A stretch of DNA of 64,000 nt from Pararhodobacter marinus (GCF_003122215.1 NZ_QEYD01000011.1:62001-126000), one strand, 5' to 3'; counted from the first letter of the stretch, positions 15,195 to 23,649 are shown. The notes: generated by a model not told the origin, from the sequence alone. Program-made: numbers and translations.

Positions 15195-15617
15195 GTGCGT
15201 ATTTCCGACGACATATCGCTTCAGGAATGGGAACTGACCGAACAGTTCACCCGTAGCTCGGGCCCCGGCGGGCAGAACGTGAACAAGGTCTCGTCCGCGG
15301 TCGAATTGCGGTTCGAGGCCGAGCGCTCGCCGTCACTGCCGCAGCCGGTCAAGAACCGCCTGAAACGGCTTGCCGGGCGCCGCTGGACGCAGGACGGCGC
15401 CATCGTGCTGCGGGTCGAGGATACCCGCAGCCAGGCGCGCAACCGCGAAATCGCCCGTGAAAGGCTGGTCGAGCTGATCCGGCAGGCTTTGGTGGCGCCC
15501 CGTCGCAGGATTGCCACGAAACCCAGCTACGGTAGCCGGCAGCGGCGCATGGACGCGAAAACGCGCCGCGGATCGGTAAAATCTTTGCGCGGCCGTGTTG
15601 ACGACCCGGATATCTGA
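15195..15617 (+). CDS. arfB: Peptidyl-tRNA hydrolase ArfB (YaeJ), stalled-ribosome rescue factor
   Basis: The 140-residue protein has the RF-1-type catalytic domain with the GGQ motif in SSGPGGQNVNKVSS (about residues 21-34). A basic C-terminal tail follows (about residues 108-135, rich in K and R), which enters the mRNA channel of ribosomes lacking a codon. It releases peptides from non-stop ribosomes as a backup for tmRNA. The GTG start gives the family-typical opening (V)RISDDISLQEWELTEQFTRS; longer in-frame extensions have no similarity to the family. It is followed closely by a NUDIX gene. Confidence 0.9.
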   Translation: MRISDDISLQEWELTEQFTRSSGPGGQNVNKVSSAVELRFEAERSPSLPQPVKNRLKRLAGRRWTQDGAIVLRVEDTRSQARNREIARERLVELIRQALVAPRRRIATKPSYGSRQRRMDAKTRRGSVKSLRGRVDDPDI

Positions 15618-15625
15618 GCGAAGAG

Positions 15626-15634
15626 TGTGGATAA
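15626..15634 (+). other. Isolated perfect DnaA box
   Basis: TGTGGATAA matches the DnaA-box consensus (reverse complement TTATCCACA). It lies just downstream of arfB, overlapping an alternative GTG start of the NUDIX gene. No cluster of further boxes or AT-rich unwinding region is present, so it is not an origin. Confidence 0.4.
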
Positions 15635-15716
15635 ATCCAAGCACAACCCTAATTCTGGTTCATACAAAACAGATCCGCCTTCGAAGGCGGGCCAAAACGG
15701 GTCCGGGCAGTCCGAC

Positions 15717-16187
15717 ATGAAACAAAGCGCCGTCTCTTCGTTCCTGAATTACGTCGGGCCCGTTTTCAAGCGGCCCGAATTTCTGCAGGCCGCCGCCTTT
15801 TGCACGCGCGAAGGGGCGAAGGGCCCCGAAGTCCTGATGATCACCAGCCTGACCACCAAGCGCTGGATCGTGCCCAAGGGCTGGCCGATGGAAGGCCGCT
15901 CGCTGGCCGAGGCCGCGCAGCAGGAAGCGTGGGAAGAGGCAGGGGTCGAGGGGCGCATCGACGACGAGCCGCTGGGCAGTTACACCTACCGCAAGACGGT
16001 GCGCGGCGGCATTCCCGTCACCTGCCGCTGCTATGTCTACCGCCTGCGCGTGGACGCGCTGACCAAGACCTTCCCCGAGAAGGGCCGCCGCGAGCGGATC
16101 TGGATGTCGCCCGCCGCCGCAGCATCGGCCGTGGACGAGCCGGAACTGAAGGCGCTTTTGCGCGACCTCGGCAAGAATGGCGGTTGA
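15717..16187 (+). CDS. NUDIX hydrolase (diphosphoinositol polyphosphate phosphohydrolase-like)
   Basis: The 156-residue protein has a NUDIX fold and the box G-W-P-M-E-GRSLAEAAQQEAWEEAGV, with QEAWEEAG in place of the usual REUXEEXG, a variation common in the DIPP subgroup. Substrates of such enzymes are nucleoside or inositol diphosphates. I selected the ATG at 15717 because the protein then matches the family length. A GTG at 15627 would add 30 low-complexity residues, and neither site has a strong ribosome binding site. It is 59 bases ahead of the phosphate transporter gene. Confidence 0.85.
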   Translation: MKQSAVSSFLNYVGPVFKRPEFLQAAAFCTREGAKGPEVLMITSLTTKRWIVPKGWPMEGRSLAEAAQQEAWEEAGVEGRIDDEPLGSYTYRKTVRGGIPVTCRCYVYRLRVDALTKTFPEKGRRERIWMSPAAAASAVDEPELKALLRDLGKNGG

Positions 16188-16215
16188 TGTAAGCCGGGCG
16201 CTTCTTTAGGGCCTT

Positions 16216-16234
16216 CGTGACACTTTTGTGACAG
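16216..16234 (-). promoter_or_regulatory. PHO box (PhoB site) upstream of pitA
   Basis: Read on the minus strand, two TGTCA repeats (16229-16233 and 16218-16222) are spaced 11 bases apart as CTGTCACAAAAGTGTCACG, close to the PhoB consensus. The box ends only 12 bases before the pitA ATG. A PhoB-activated promoter would then start inside the gene, so repression by PhoB, as known for the low-affinity pit of Sinorhizobium, fits better. Confidence 0.65.
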
Positions 16235-16246
16235 CCGGAGCCCGCG

Positions 16247-17740
16247 ATGTCCTCGCCCGCCGACCTGAAAGCCGATCCCACCGCCAAGGGGATCAAGACC
16301 CTCGACAAGGACCTTGGCCGCATCGGCCTTCTGGAACAGGCGACGCTGTTCACCTCGCGCCCGCTGGTGGCGCCGGGCATCGCCATGGTGTTCATCGCCC
16401 TGGCCGGACTGGCCGCCGCGACGATCATGGGCGCGGGGACGGGAACCTGGGTCGTGGTGATCGCGGCCGCGATCGGCGCCTACATGGCGCTCAATATCGG
16501 CGCCAACGACGTGGCCAACAACATGGGCCCGGCGGTGGGCGCCAAGGCGGTGACGCTGGGCGGGGCGCTGCTGATCGCGGCGATCTGCGAAACGGCGGGG
16601 GCGCTTCTGGCCGGGGGCGATGTGGTCTCGACCGTCTCGCGCGGGATCGTGGCGCCGGAATCGGTGGCCGAACCCGCGATTTTCGTCTGGGCGATGATGG
16701 CCGCGCTGCTGGCGGGCGCGCTGTGGATCCATCTCGCCACCGCGATGGGCGCGCCCGTCTCGACCACGCATTCCATCGTCGGCGGGGTGATGGGCGCGGG
16801 TATCGCCGCGGCGGGCTTCGCGGCGGTGAACTGGAGCGTGATGGGCGCCATCGCCGCAAGCTGGGTGATCTCGCCCGTCATGGGCGGGGTGATCGCGGCC
16901 GGCTTCCTGGCGATCCTCAACAACCGCATCATCTATCGCGAGGACAAGATCGCCGCCGCCCGGACCTGGGTGCCGGTGCTGATCGGCGTGATGGGCGGCG
17001 TCTTTGCCACGTATATGGCAATGAAGGGCCTGAAGAAGCTGGTCCATCTGGGTCTGGGCGAATCGGTGCTGATCGGCGTCGCCGTGGCCATCCCGCTGGC
17101 GCTTCTGATGCGTCCGGTCATCGCGCGCCAGTCGCGCGGGCTGGAGAACCGCACCAAGTCGCTCAAGGCACTGTTCGCGATCCCGCTGGTCCTGTCGGCG
17201 GCGCTGCTGTCTTTCGCGCATGGGGCCAACGACGTGGCGAACGCCGTCGGTCCACTCGCGGCCATCGTGCATGCGGTGCAGGACGGCGCCTCGGGCGACC
17301 GGGTGCAGATCCCGTACTGGGTGATGATCACCGGCGCGGTGGGGCTGTCGGTCGGGCTGATGCTGTTCGGGCCGCGGCTGATCAATATCGTCGGCTCGGA
17401 AATCACCCGCCTCAACGCGATGCGTGCGTGGTGCGTGGCGCTGTCGGCGGCGGTTGTGGTGATCTTCGCCTCGTGGCTGGGCCTGCCGGTTTCGTCGACG
17501 CATATCGCCATCGGCGGGATCTTCGGCGTGGGCTTCTACCGCGAATGGTACCACGAGAAGATCCTCAAGGTGAATCGCGACCTCTCGACCCTGCCGGTCG
17601 AGGAGCGCACCCGCCGCAAGGTCGTGCGCCGCTCGCATATGATGACGATCCTCGCGGCCTGGGTCATTACCGTGCCGGCGACGGCGGCCCTGTCGGGCGG
17701 GCTGTTCTGGGCGGCGACGCTGCTCGCCGGGCTGCGCTGA
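16247..17740 (+). CDS. pitA: PiT-family inorganic phosphate transporter
   Basis: The 497-residue inner-membrane symporter takes up phosphate, probably as a metal-phosphate complex. It shows the family's duplicated signature: GANDVANNMGPAVGAKAVT (about residue 85) and GANDVANAVGPLAAIV (about residue 326), plus the paired P-V-S-S/T-T-H motifs PVSTTHSIVGGVMGAG and PVSSTHIAIGGIFGVG. About twelve membrane segments are apparent, with a cytoplasmic N-terminal tail of about 40 residues. GGAG precedes the ATG. It may be repressed under phosphate starvation through the adjacent PHO box. Confidence 0.93.
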   Translation: MSSPADLKADPTAKGIKTLDKDLGRIGLLEQATLFTSRPLVAPGIAMVFIALAGLAAATIMGAGTGTWVVVIAAAIGAYMALNIGANDVANNMGPAVGAKAVTLGGALLIAAICETAGALLAGGDVVSTVSRGIVAPESVAEPAIFVWAMMAALLAGALWIHLATAMGAPVSTTHSIVGGVMGAGIAAAGFAAVNWSVMGAIAASWVISPVMGGVIAAGFLAILNNRIIYREDKIAAARTWVPVLIGVMGGVFATYMAMKGLKKLVHLGLGESVLIGVAVAIPLALLMRPVIARQSRGLENRTKSLKALFAIPLVLSAALLSFAHGANDVANAVGPLAAIVHAVQDGASGDRVQIPYWVMITGAVGLSVGLMLFGPRLINIVGSEITRLNAMRAWCVALSAAVVVIFASWLGLPVSSTHIAIGGIFGVGFYREWYHEKILKVNRDLSTLPVEERTRRKVVRRSHMMTILAAWVITVPATAALSGGLFWAATLLAGLR

Positions 17741-17754
17741 CGCGGACACCGCAT

Positions 17755-17814
17755 GGTGCGTGACATCACGCACCCTACAAGCGCGACACTGTAGGGTGCG
17801 TGATTTCACGCACC
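17755..17814. repeat. Paired GGTGCGTGA inverted-repeat element, copy 2
   Basis: GGTGCGTGA-CA-TCACGCACC plus CTACAA (17755-17780) is followed nine bases later by its mirror, TGTAGGGTGCGTGA-TT-TCACGCACC (17790-17814). The element again lies exactly between convergent genes (pitA and trhO). Copy 1 at 10662-10763 has the same two half-elements but a longer spacer. Confidence 0.78.
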
Positions 17815-17827
17815 GTTCCCGGCGCTT

Positions 17828-18733
17828 TCAGTCCCGGCCCAGATGCCGTTCGCCCCGCGCCTCGGCCAGCGCCACCTGTTTCTGCCGCTCGCGGAAGCGT
17901 TGGCGCCGTTCCTCGGTGAATTCACCCACGCAGTGATGGCATTGCACGCCCTCTTCGTAATCCGGGCGCGCAAGATCGGCGGGCTCCAGCGGGCGGCGGC
18001 AGGCATGGCACATCACATGGCCCGTCGGGGCCAGCCCGTGCCCCACCGCGACGCGCTGGTCGAAGACGAAACAGCCGCCCTGCCACTGGCTTTGATCCTT
18101 CGGCACCTCCTCGAGATATTTCAGGATCCCGCCCTTCAGGTGGAACACCTCGTGCACCCCCTGTTGCAGCAGGTAATTGGTGGATTTCTCGCAGCGGATG
18201 CCACCGGTGCAGAACATCGCGATCCGCTTATTGTGAAAGCGGTGCTTGTTGGCCTCCCACCAGGCGGGAAACTCGCCGAAACTGGACGTGCCGGGATCGA
18301 CCGCGCCCGCGAAGCTGCCGATCGCCACCTCGTAATCGTTTCGGGTGTCGATCACCGCGACATCGGGCTGCGCGATCAGATCGTTCCAGTCGCGGGCCTC
18401 GACATAATGCCCGACGCGGGCGCGCGGATCGACATCGGGCTGGCCCATCGTCACGATCTCACGCTTCAGCCGCACCTTCATACGGCCGAAGGGCATCGCC
18501 TCGGCGTGGCTTTCCTTCCATTCGAGATCCGCGCAGCCCGGCAGCGCGCGGATATGCGCCAGCACCGCGTCGATCCCCGCGCGGCTTCCGGCAATGGTGC
18601 CGTTGATGCCTTCGGGCGCGAGCAGGAGCGAGCCTTTCACGCCCTCGGCGCAGGCGCGCCTTGCCAGCGGGCCTTTCAGCGCGGCCGGGTCGTCGAAACG
18701 GGTGAAATGATAGAGCGCGGCGATGGTCAGCAT
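17828..18733 (-). CDS. trhO: tRNA uridine(34) hydroxylase TrhO (rhodanese-domain protein, YceA)
   Basis: The 301-residue protein catalyses prephenate-independent, oxygen-dependent 5-hydroxylation of U34 in certain tRNAs. It has the N-terminal ferredoxin-like part (about residues 1-95, LLLAPEGINGTIAGS), a central rhodanese domain with C175 and C181 in MFCTGGIRCEKS, and a C-terminal zinc-like cysteine region (CHACRRPLE and CHHC). I took the ATG at 18733; a TTG at 18769 would overlap the rhomboid gene. The gene may be cotranscribed with rhomboid, which ends 28 bases upstream of this start. Confidence 0.9.
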   Translation of the reverse strand: MLTIAALYHFTRFDDPAALKGPLARRACAEGVKGSLLLAPEGINGTIAGSRAGIDAVLAHIRALPGCADLEWKESHAEAMPFGRMKVRLKREIVTMGQPDVDPRARVGHYVEARDWNDLIAQPDVAVIDTRNDYEVAIGSFAGAVDPGTSSFGEFPAWWEANKHRFHNKRIAMFCTGGIRCEKSTNYLLQQGVHEVFHLKGGILKYLEEVPKDQSQWQGGCFVFDQRVAVGHGLAPTGHVMCHACRRPLEPADLARPDYEEGVQCHHCVGEFTEERRQRFRERQKQVALAEARGERHLGRD

Positions 18734-18761
18734 GGCCGGGCCATAGCGCCAATCGGCCCGC

Positions 18762-19571
18762 TCAGGCAAGGAAGCTTTCGGCCAGCCAGGCCAGCGTGAC
18801 GAAGAACAGCGCCGATTTCAGCCAGAACATCAGCCGCGAGCCGCCCGGCCGGTCGCGCCCGAAATCCGGCAGCCAGCGGCCCGCGCCGAAGAACCCGGCC
18901 TCGGGATGGGGAACGGGCGGCTGGAACAGGGGCACGTCGCGCTTGCGCATCACCGGGATCAGCGCGGCGCCCGCCACGAAGCCGCCGATATGGGCCCAGA
19001 ACGCGACCCGCACCTCGCCCGGCATCTGCGACAGGGCCGAGATCAGGTCGAGCGCCACGGTCAGCCCGACAAACAGCCCCGCCGGCACCAGGACCGGCAC
19101 CCTGAGCGCCACCAGCACCAGCACCTTGGCGCGCGGATGCAGCAGCAGATAGGCCCCCATCAGCCCCGCGATCGCCCCCGAGGCGCCGATCACCGGCACC
19201 TGCGGCTGATCGGTGAACAGGGCCTCGGTCCCCGCACCCGCCATGCCGCACAGGATGAAGAAGAACGGAAAGCGCAGATGGCCCATCGCGTCCTCGATAT
19301 TGTCGCCGAAGACCCACATCACCACGAGGTTGCCGATCAGGTGCAGCCATGTCGCGTGCAGGAACATGTAGCTGACCATCTGTCCCAGCATCTCGGCCGT
19401 TCCGCCCGGGGCCTTCGGTCCGCCCGCCAGGTGCAGCGTCGCCGGGGTGAAGGCGTAGTCGTACCACGGCACCTGCGCCACGAAGATCGCCAGGCACAGT
19501 GCCATCAGCGCCCAGTTGACGAAGGCGAAGCGGATATGGCGGATCGGGTTGTGATCGGCGAGGGGCAGCAT
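18762..19571 (-). CDS. Rhomboid-family intramembrane serine protease
   Basis: The 269-residue protein has six predicted membrane segments. The catalytic dyad is S131 in VIGASGAIAG and H194 in FWAHIGGFVAGA. The L1-loop equivalent HATWLHLIGNLVVMWVFGDNIED (about residues 72-94) carries the conserved H and N. Such proteases cut membrane proteins within or next to the bilayer; the target is unknown. After the core a proline-rich linker leads to a final C-terminal hydrophobic segment (about residues 248-267). Transcription runs away from ffh. Confidence 0.9.
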   Translation of the reverse strand: MLPLADHNPIRHIRFAFVNWALMALCLAIFVAQVPWYDYAFTPATLHLAGGPKAPGGTAEMLGQMVSYMFLHATWLHLIGNLVVMWVFGDNIEDAMGHLRFPFFFILCGMAGAGTEALFTDQPQVPVIGASGAIAGLMGAYLLLHPRAKVLVLVALRVPVLVPAGLFVGLTVALDLISALSQMPGEVRVAFWAHIGGFVAGAALIPVMRKRDVPLFQPPVPHPEAGFFGAGRWLPDFGRDRPGGSRLMFWLKSALFFVTLAWLAESFLA

Positions 19572-19601
19572 CGGGCATCAATCCTGTCTGGACGGGGCGA
19601 C

Positions 19602-19670
19602 AGGGGGCTGTCTGCCCCCTCTGGGCCTGCGGCCCATTCACCCCCGAGGATATTTGAGGAACAAAGACGG
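19602..19670 (+). repeat. Interspersed double-hairpin repeat, copy 2
   Basis: This copy matches 4471-4540 in order and strand. It has AGGGGGC-TGTCT-GCCCCCT, then GGGCC-TGC-GGCCC in place of TTTGGC-TGC-GCCAAA, then ATTCACCCCCGAGGATATTT and GGAACAAAGACGG. The changed second stem keeps pairing. It stands between the divergent rhomboid and ffh genes, upstream of the ffh promoter. Confidence 0.8.
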
Positions 19671-19711
19671 CGGGTTTTGTCCAGCCATCCCTGCGCCCGG
19701 GGCCGGAATAC

Positions 19712-19740
19712 TTGACTCGGGCGCGGGGCGGGCGTATCTG
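19712..19740 (+). promoter_or_regulatory. Sigma-70-type promoter of ffh
   Basis: TTGACT (19712-19717) and TATCTG (19735-19740) are separated by exactly 17 bp. Transcription would start near 19747, leaving a leader of about 122 bases before the ffh ATG. Confidence 0.7.
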
Positions 19741-19868
19741 CGAGCCAATTCCCCGGATGCCCCACGCGTCCGGTCCCTTCGCTTTTGCGGGGATCGCCAT
19801 CCGTCAGCGCGTTGCGCCCACGGGTGCATGACCCCGTGCGTCCGCTGAGAGTTCCGAAAGGACCTGCC

Positions 19869-21380
19869 ATGTTCGAGAACCTGTCCGAGCGCCTTGGTGG
19901 CGTCTTCGACCGCCTGACGAAGGCCGGTGCGCTGTCGGCGGAGGATGTCACCGCCGCGCTGCGCGAGGTGCGCGTGGCGCTTCTGGAGGCCGATGTCTCG
20001 CTGCCGGTGGCGCGCGATTTCGTCAAGCGGGTTCAGGGCAAGGCGACGGGCGCCGCGGTCACCAAGTCGGTGACGCCGGGCCAGCAGGTGGTGAAGATCG
20101 TCCATGACGAGCTGATCGCCACGCTGCGCGGCGACGAGGATCCCGGCAAGCTGAAGATCGACAACCCGCCCGCGCCGATCCTGATGGTCGGTCTGCAGGG
20201 CTCGGGCAAGACCACGACCACCGCCAAGCTGGCGCGCCGCCTGAAGGAGCGCGAGCACAAGCGCGTGCTGATGGCGTCGCTCGATACCAACCGTCCGGCG
20301 GCGATGGAGCAGCTGGCCATCCTCGGCGGGCAGATCGGCGTCGACACGCTGCCGATCGTCAAGGGCGAGAGCGCCGTGCAGATCGCCAGGCGCGCGAAAT
20401 CGCAGGCGACGATGGGCGGCTATGACGTCTACCTGCTCGATACCGCCGGTCGTCTGCATATCGACGAAGTCCTCATGGACGAGGTTCAGGCCGTCCGCGA
20501 CGCGGTCAGCCCGCGCGAGACGCTCCTTGTCGTCGATGGTCTGACCGGTCAGGATGCGGTCAACGTCGCCACCGAATTCGAGGGCAAGGTCGGCATCACC
20601 GGCGTCGTGCTCACGCGGATGGATGGCGACGGGCGCGGCGGTGCGGCGCTGTCGATGCGCGCGGTGACCGGCAAGCCCATCCGCTTCGTCGGTCTGGGCG
20701 AGAAGACCGACGCGCTGGAGACCTTCGAGGCCGAGCGTGTTGCGGGCCGCATTCTGGGCATGGGCGATATCGTCGCCCTGGTCGAGAAGGCGCAGCAGAC
20801 GCTGGAGGCCGAGCAGGCCGAGCGCATGATGAAGCGCTTCCAGAAGGGTCAGTTCAACATGAACGACCTGAAGAGCCAGCTCGAGCAGATGCTGAAGATG
20901 GGCGGGATGCAATCGGTCATGGGCATGATGCCGGGCATGGCGAAGATGTCGAAACAGGCCGAGGCGGCCGGGTTCGACGACACGATGCTCAAGCGTCAGA
21001 TCGCGCTGATCCAGTCGATGACCAAGAAGGAACGCGCCAATCCCGCGCTGTTGCAGGCGAGCCGCAAGAAGCGGATCGCGGCGGGTGCCGGGCTGGAAGT
21101 GTCCGAGCTGAACAAGCTTCTGAAAATGCAGCGGCAGATGGCCGATGTGATGAAGAAGATGGGCAAGGGCGGGATGCTGAAACAGGCGATGAAGTCGATG
21201 TTCGGCAAGGATACCGACATGGCCGAGATGCAAAAGCAGATGGCCGATCCCGAAACCATGAAAGCCGCCGCCAGCGCGATGCAGGGCGGCGCGATGCCGC
21301 GTGGCATGGGCGGTCTGCCCGGCATGGGAGGCATGGGCGGCCTTCCGGGCGGCCTGTCGGGCCTGGGCAAGAAGCGCTGA
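19869..21380 (+). CDS. ffh: Signal recognition particle protein (SRP54)
   Basis: The 503-residue GTPase binds signal sequences of nascent membrane proteins and delivers ribosomes to FtsY. It has the N-domain (about 1-90) and the G-domain with P-loop GLQGSGKTTTTAKLA (about residue 105), DTAGRLHIDEVLM and TRMDGDGRGGAAL. The methionine-rich M-domain starts near residue 325 (QFNMNDLKSQLEQMLKMGG). The Met/Gly-rich C-terminal tail is typical of alphaproteobacteria. The ATG follows AAAGGA. It heads a run of co-directional genes leading to rpsP. Confidence 0.97.
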   Translation: MFENLSERLGGVFDRLTKAGALSAEDVTAALREVRVALLEADVSLPVARDFVKRVQGKATGAAVTKSVTPGQQVVKIVHDELIATLRGDEDPGKLKIDNPPAPILMVGLQGSGKTTTTAKLARRLKEREHKRVLMASLDTNRPAAMEQLAILGGQIGVDTLPIVKGESAVQIARRAKSQATMGGYDVYLLDTAGRLHIDEVLMDEVQAVRDAVSPRETLLVVDGLTGQDAVNVATEFEGKVGITGVVLTRMDGDGRGGAALSMRAVTGKPIRFVGLGEKTDALETFEAERVAGRILGMGDIVALVEKAQQTLEAEQAERMMKRFQKGQFNMNDLKSQLEQMLKMGGMQSVMGMMPGMAKMSKQAEAAGFDDTMLKRQIALIQSMTKKERANPALLQASRKKRIAAGAGLEVSELNKLLKMQRQMADVMKKMGKGGMLKQAMKSMFGKDTDMAEMQKQMADPETMKAAASAMQGGAMPRGMGGLPGMGGMGGLPGGLSGLGKKR

Positions 21381-21384
21381 GCCG

Positions 21385-21924
21385 ATGAACGAAGCCGCCA
21401 CCCCCTTCGCGACCCCTGCCGTGCCGGTCCTCGTGACCGAACGGCTGGTGCTGTCCGCGCCGGTGCTGGCGGATTTCGAACACGCGGCGGCCTATCATGC
21501 CTCGGACCGCGCGGTCTGGGAGGGCGGGCCGCATCACCGCCACCACGCCTGGCGCATCTGGGCGGCGGATGTGGCGCTGTGGATGCTCAAGGGCTATGGT
21601 CCGTTCCGCGTCGCCGACCGCGAAACCGGCGACTGGGTGGGCGAGGTCGGCATCTATCACGGCGACGAATTCCCCGAGCCCGAGCTGGGCTGGATGGTCG
21701 CGCCGCAGGCCGAAGGGCGCGGCATCGCGCGCGAGGCTGCCGGTGCGGTGATGGACTGGGCGCGCAAGACCTTTGGCTGGGACGATATCGTCAACATCAT
21801 CGACCCGAAGAACCAACGCTCGCTGGCGCTGGCCTTGCGGCTGGGCGGGCGCGTCGATGCGCGCCGCCCGGGGATCGACGCGGGCGACGTGGTGATCGTG
21901 CATGATCTCAGGGGGCGCGGATGA
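21385..21924 (+). CDS. GNAT-family N-acetyltransferase, tandem copy 1
   Basis: The 179-residue RimJ/RimL-type acetyltransferase is the first of four similar genes in a row. It has VTERLVLSAPVLADFEHAA at the start, the central PEPELGWMV and the acetyl-CoA loop PQAEGRGIAREAAGAVMDWA. A C-terminal block, IDPKNQRSLALALRLGGRVD, follows. The ATG is four bases after the ffh stop. The substrate is unknown; protein N-terminal alanine or serine, or a small amine, is typical for this type. Confidence 0.87.
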   Translation: MNEAATPFATPAVPVLVTERLVLSAPVLADFEHAAAYHASDRAVWEGGPHHRHHAWRIWAADVALWMLKGYGPFRVADRETGDWVGEVGIYHGDEFPEPELGWMVAPQAEGRGIAREAAGAVMDWARKTFGWDDIVNIIDPKNQRSLALALRLGGRVDARRPGIDAGDVVIVHDLRGRG

Positions 21925-22457
21925 GTGTCAGCCTGACCGAAACCCCCGTCCTGACGACCGAGCGGCTGGTGCTGCGCGCGCCCGAAGCGGCGGACTGGCC
22001 GGCCTTCCTGGCCTTCATGCGTGACGAACGCTCGCGCTTCGTGCGGCCCGACGACCTGACCGAGGAAACCGCGTGGCGCGCCTTCGGCCATGTGATCGGC
22101 CATTGGGTGCTGCGCGGCTACGGCCAGTTCATCCTGACCGCCAAGGGTGACGGCAGCGCGCTGGGCGCCGCGGGGCCGTGGAACCCCGCGGGCTGGCCCG
22201 AGCCGGAGCTCGGCTGGACGATCTGGTCGCCCGAAGCCGAAGGCAAGAGCCTTGCCTTCGAGGCCGTCTCGGCGGTGCGGGCCTACGCGCGCGGCACGCT
22301 CGGCTGGGCGCGGCCGGTCAGCTACATTGACACCGCCAATGCCCGCTCGCAGGCGCTGGCGCGGCGGCTGGGCTGCGTGGTCGATGCCCGGGCCCCCGTG
22401 CCGGGCGACGAGGCCGCGCTGCAGGCCTGGCGTCACCCGGCGGAGGGCGCGGCATGA
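21921..22457 (+). CDS. GNAT-family N-acetyltransferase, tandem copy 2
   Basis: The 178-residue paralogue overlaps copy 1 by four bases (ATGA). It shares the layout LTTERLVLRAPEAADWPAFL, GHWVLRGYGQF, WPEPELGWTI and IDTANARSQALARRLGC. The acetyl-CoA loop reads PEAEGKSLAFEA: the usual second glycine or alanine of the Q/R-x-x-G-x-G/A motif is a serine, so cofactor binding may be altered. Confidence 0.86.
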   Translation: MSVSLTETPVLTTERLVLRAPEAADWPAFLAFMRDERSRFVRPDDLTEETAWRAFGHVIGHWVLRGYGQFILTAKGDGSALGAAGPWNPAGWPEPELGWTIWSPEAEGKSLAFEAVSAVRAYARGTLGWARPVSYIDTANARSQALARRLGCVVDARAPVPGDEAALQAWRHPAEGAA

Positions 22458-23029
22458 CGCTTGCACGGGATTTCGCGCAGAGCTTCGACAGGCTGATCCC
22501 CCGGATCGAGACGCCGCGGCTGGTGCTGCGCGCGCCGCGCGCTTCCGATTTCGACGGGTTCGCGGCGTATCTGGGATCCGATCGGTCGCGCTTTACCGGC
22601 GGGCCGGTCGACCGCAACCAGGCCTGGCGCGCTTTCGGTCATATCGCCGGGCACTGGGTCTTCCGCGGCTATGGTGTCTTCGTCATCGAACACCGCGGAA
22701 CGGGAAAGGCCATCGGCACATCGGGGCCGTGGTTTCCCGAAGGCTGGCCCGAGCCGGAGATCGCCTGGACCCTGTGGGAGACGGGTTTCGAGGGGCAGGG
22801 CCTTGCCGCCGAGGCCGCGCTCGCGGGGCGGGGCTGGGCCTACGAGGTGCTGGGCTGGACCACGGCGATCAGCCTGATCCTGGACGGCAATACCCGGTCC
22901 GAGGCGCTGGCGCAGCGGCTGGGCTGTGTCCGCGTGGGCGGCTTCACCCATGCCCAGTTCGGTCCGTCGGGCCTTTGGCGTCACCCCGCCGCCGATCGGC
23001 AGGGCGCCGGCATGGAGGCCTACGCATGA
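22454..23029 (+). CDS. GNAT-family N-acetyltransferase, tandem copy 3
   Basis: The 191-residue member overlaps copy 2 by four bases. It is closest to copy 2 by eye: both have AWRAFGHxxGHWVxRGYG and a shared GxSGPW/GAAGPW..GWPEPE block. The acetyl-CoA loop FEGQGLAAEAALAGRGWA is intact. It ends with a tail (HAQFGPSGLWRHPAADRQG) similar to the ends of its paralogues. Confidence 0.87.
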   Translation: MTLARDFAQSFDRLIPRIETPRLVLRAPRASDFDGFAAYLGSDRSRFTGGPVDRNQAWRAFGHIAGHWVFRGYGVFVIEHRGTGKAIGTSGPWFPEGWPEPEIAWTLWETGFEGQGLAAEAALAGRGWAYEVLGWTTAISLILDGNTRSEALAQRLGCVRVGGFTHAQFGPSGLWRHPAADRQGAGMEAYA

Positions 23030-23649
23030 TCATCGCCCCCAACATGTTCGCGCATGAGATGCCGGTTCCCGGCCCGGCGCGCGATCTGGCCGAGACAATC
23101 GCCGCCAGCCTGCCGATGCTGCGCACCGACCGGCTGCTTCTGCGGGCGCCCCGGCTCGAGGATTTCGCGCTTTACGCCGAGCTTCTGAGCGGCGCGCGCG
23201 GCGCGGGCTTCGGCGGTCCCCTGACGCGCGAGGCGGCGTGGGACGACTGGATGCGGATGGTCGGGCTGTGGCTGATGCGGGGCCACGGCGTCTGGACGGC
23301 CGAAACCCGGGCCTCGGATCTTGACCCGGCATTGCCCGCCGGACAGATCGCCGGTTTCGTGCTGATCGGCTTCGAGCCGGGTGACGAGGAGCCGGAACTG
23401 GGCTGGATCCTGGCCTCGGATTTCGAAGGGCGGGGGCTGGCGCAGGAAGCCGCGCAGGCGCTGCTGGACTATGTCCACGACACGCTGCATTTCACCTCGC
23501 TCGTCAGCTATATCGATCCCGACAATGCCCGCTCGCGCGATCTCGCGCGGCGGCTGGGCGCGCGGTTCGACGGGATGCTGGATGGCAGCGAGATCTGGCG
23601 CCACCTGCCCCCGCGACAGCCCGAGCGCGGGACGGGGGATGCCCGATGA
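23026..23649 (+). CDS. GNAT-family N-acetyltransferase, tandem copy 4
   Basis: The 207-residue member starts at the ATG overlapping the copy 3 stop (ATGA). It has a longer N-terminus before LRTDRLLLRAPRLEDFALYA. The acetyl-CoA loop DFEGRGLAQEAAQALLDYV and IDPDNARSRDLARRLGARFD are intact. A tail, SEIWRHLPP, matches the paralogues. It is translationally coupled to the chorismate mutase gene. Confidence 0.87.
   Translation: MIIAPNMFAHEMPVPGPARDLAETIAASLPMLRTDRLLLRAPRLEDFALYAELLSGARGAGFGGPLTREAAWDDWMRMVGLWLMRGHGVWTAETRASDLDPALPAGQIAGFVLIGFEPGDEEPELGWILASDFEGRGLAQEAAQALLDYVHDTLHFTSLVSYIDPDNARSRDLARRLGARFDGMLDGSEIWRHLPPRQPERGTGDAR

Noticed and set aside
15626-15634. A replication origin at the DnaA box
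   Set aside because: There is only one box, no AT-rich unwinding region, and no dnaA, parAB or hemE gene alongside.
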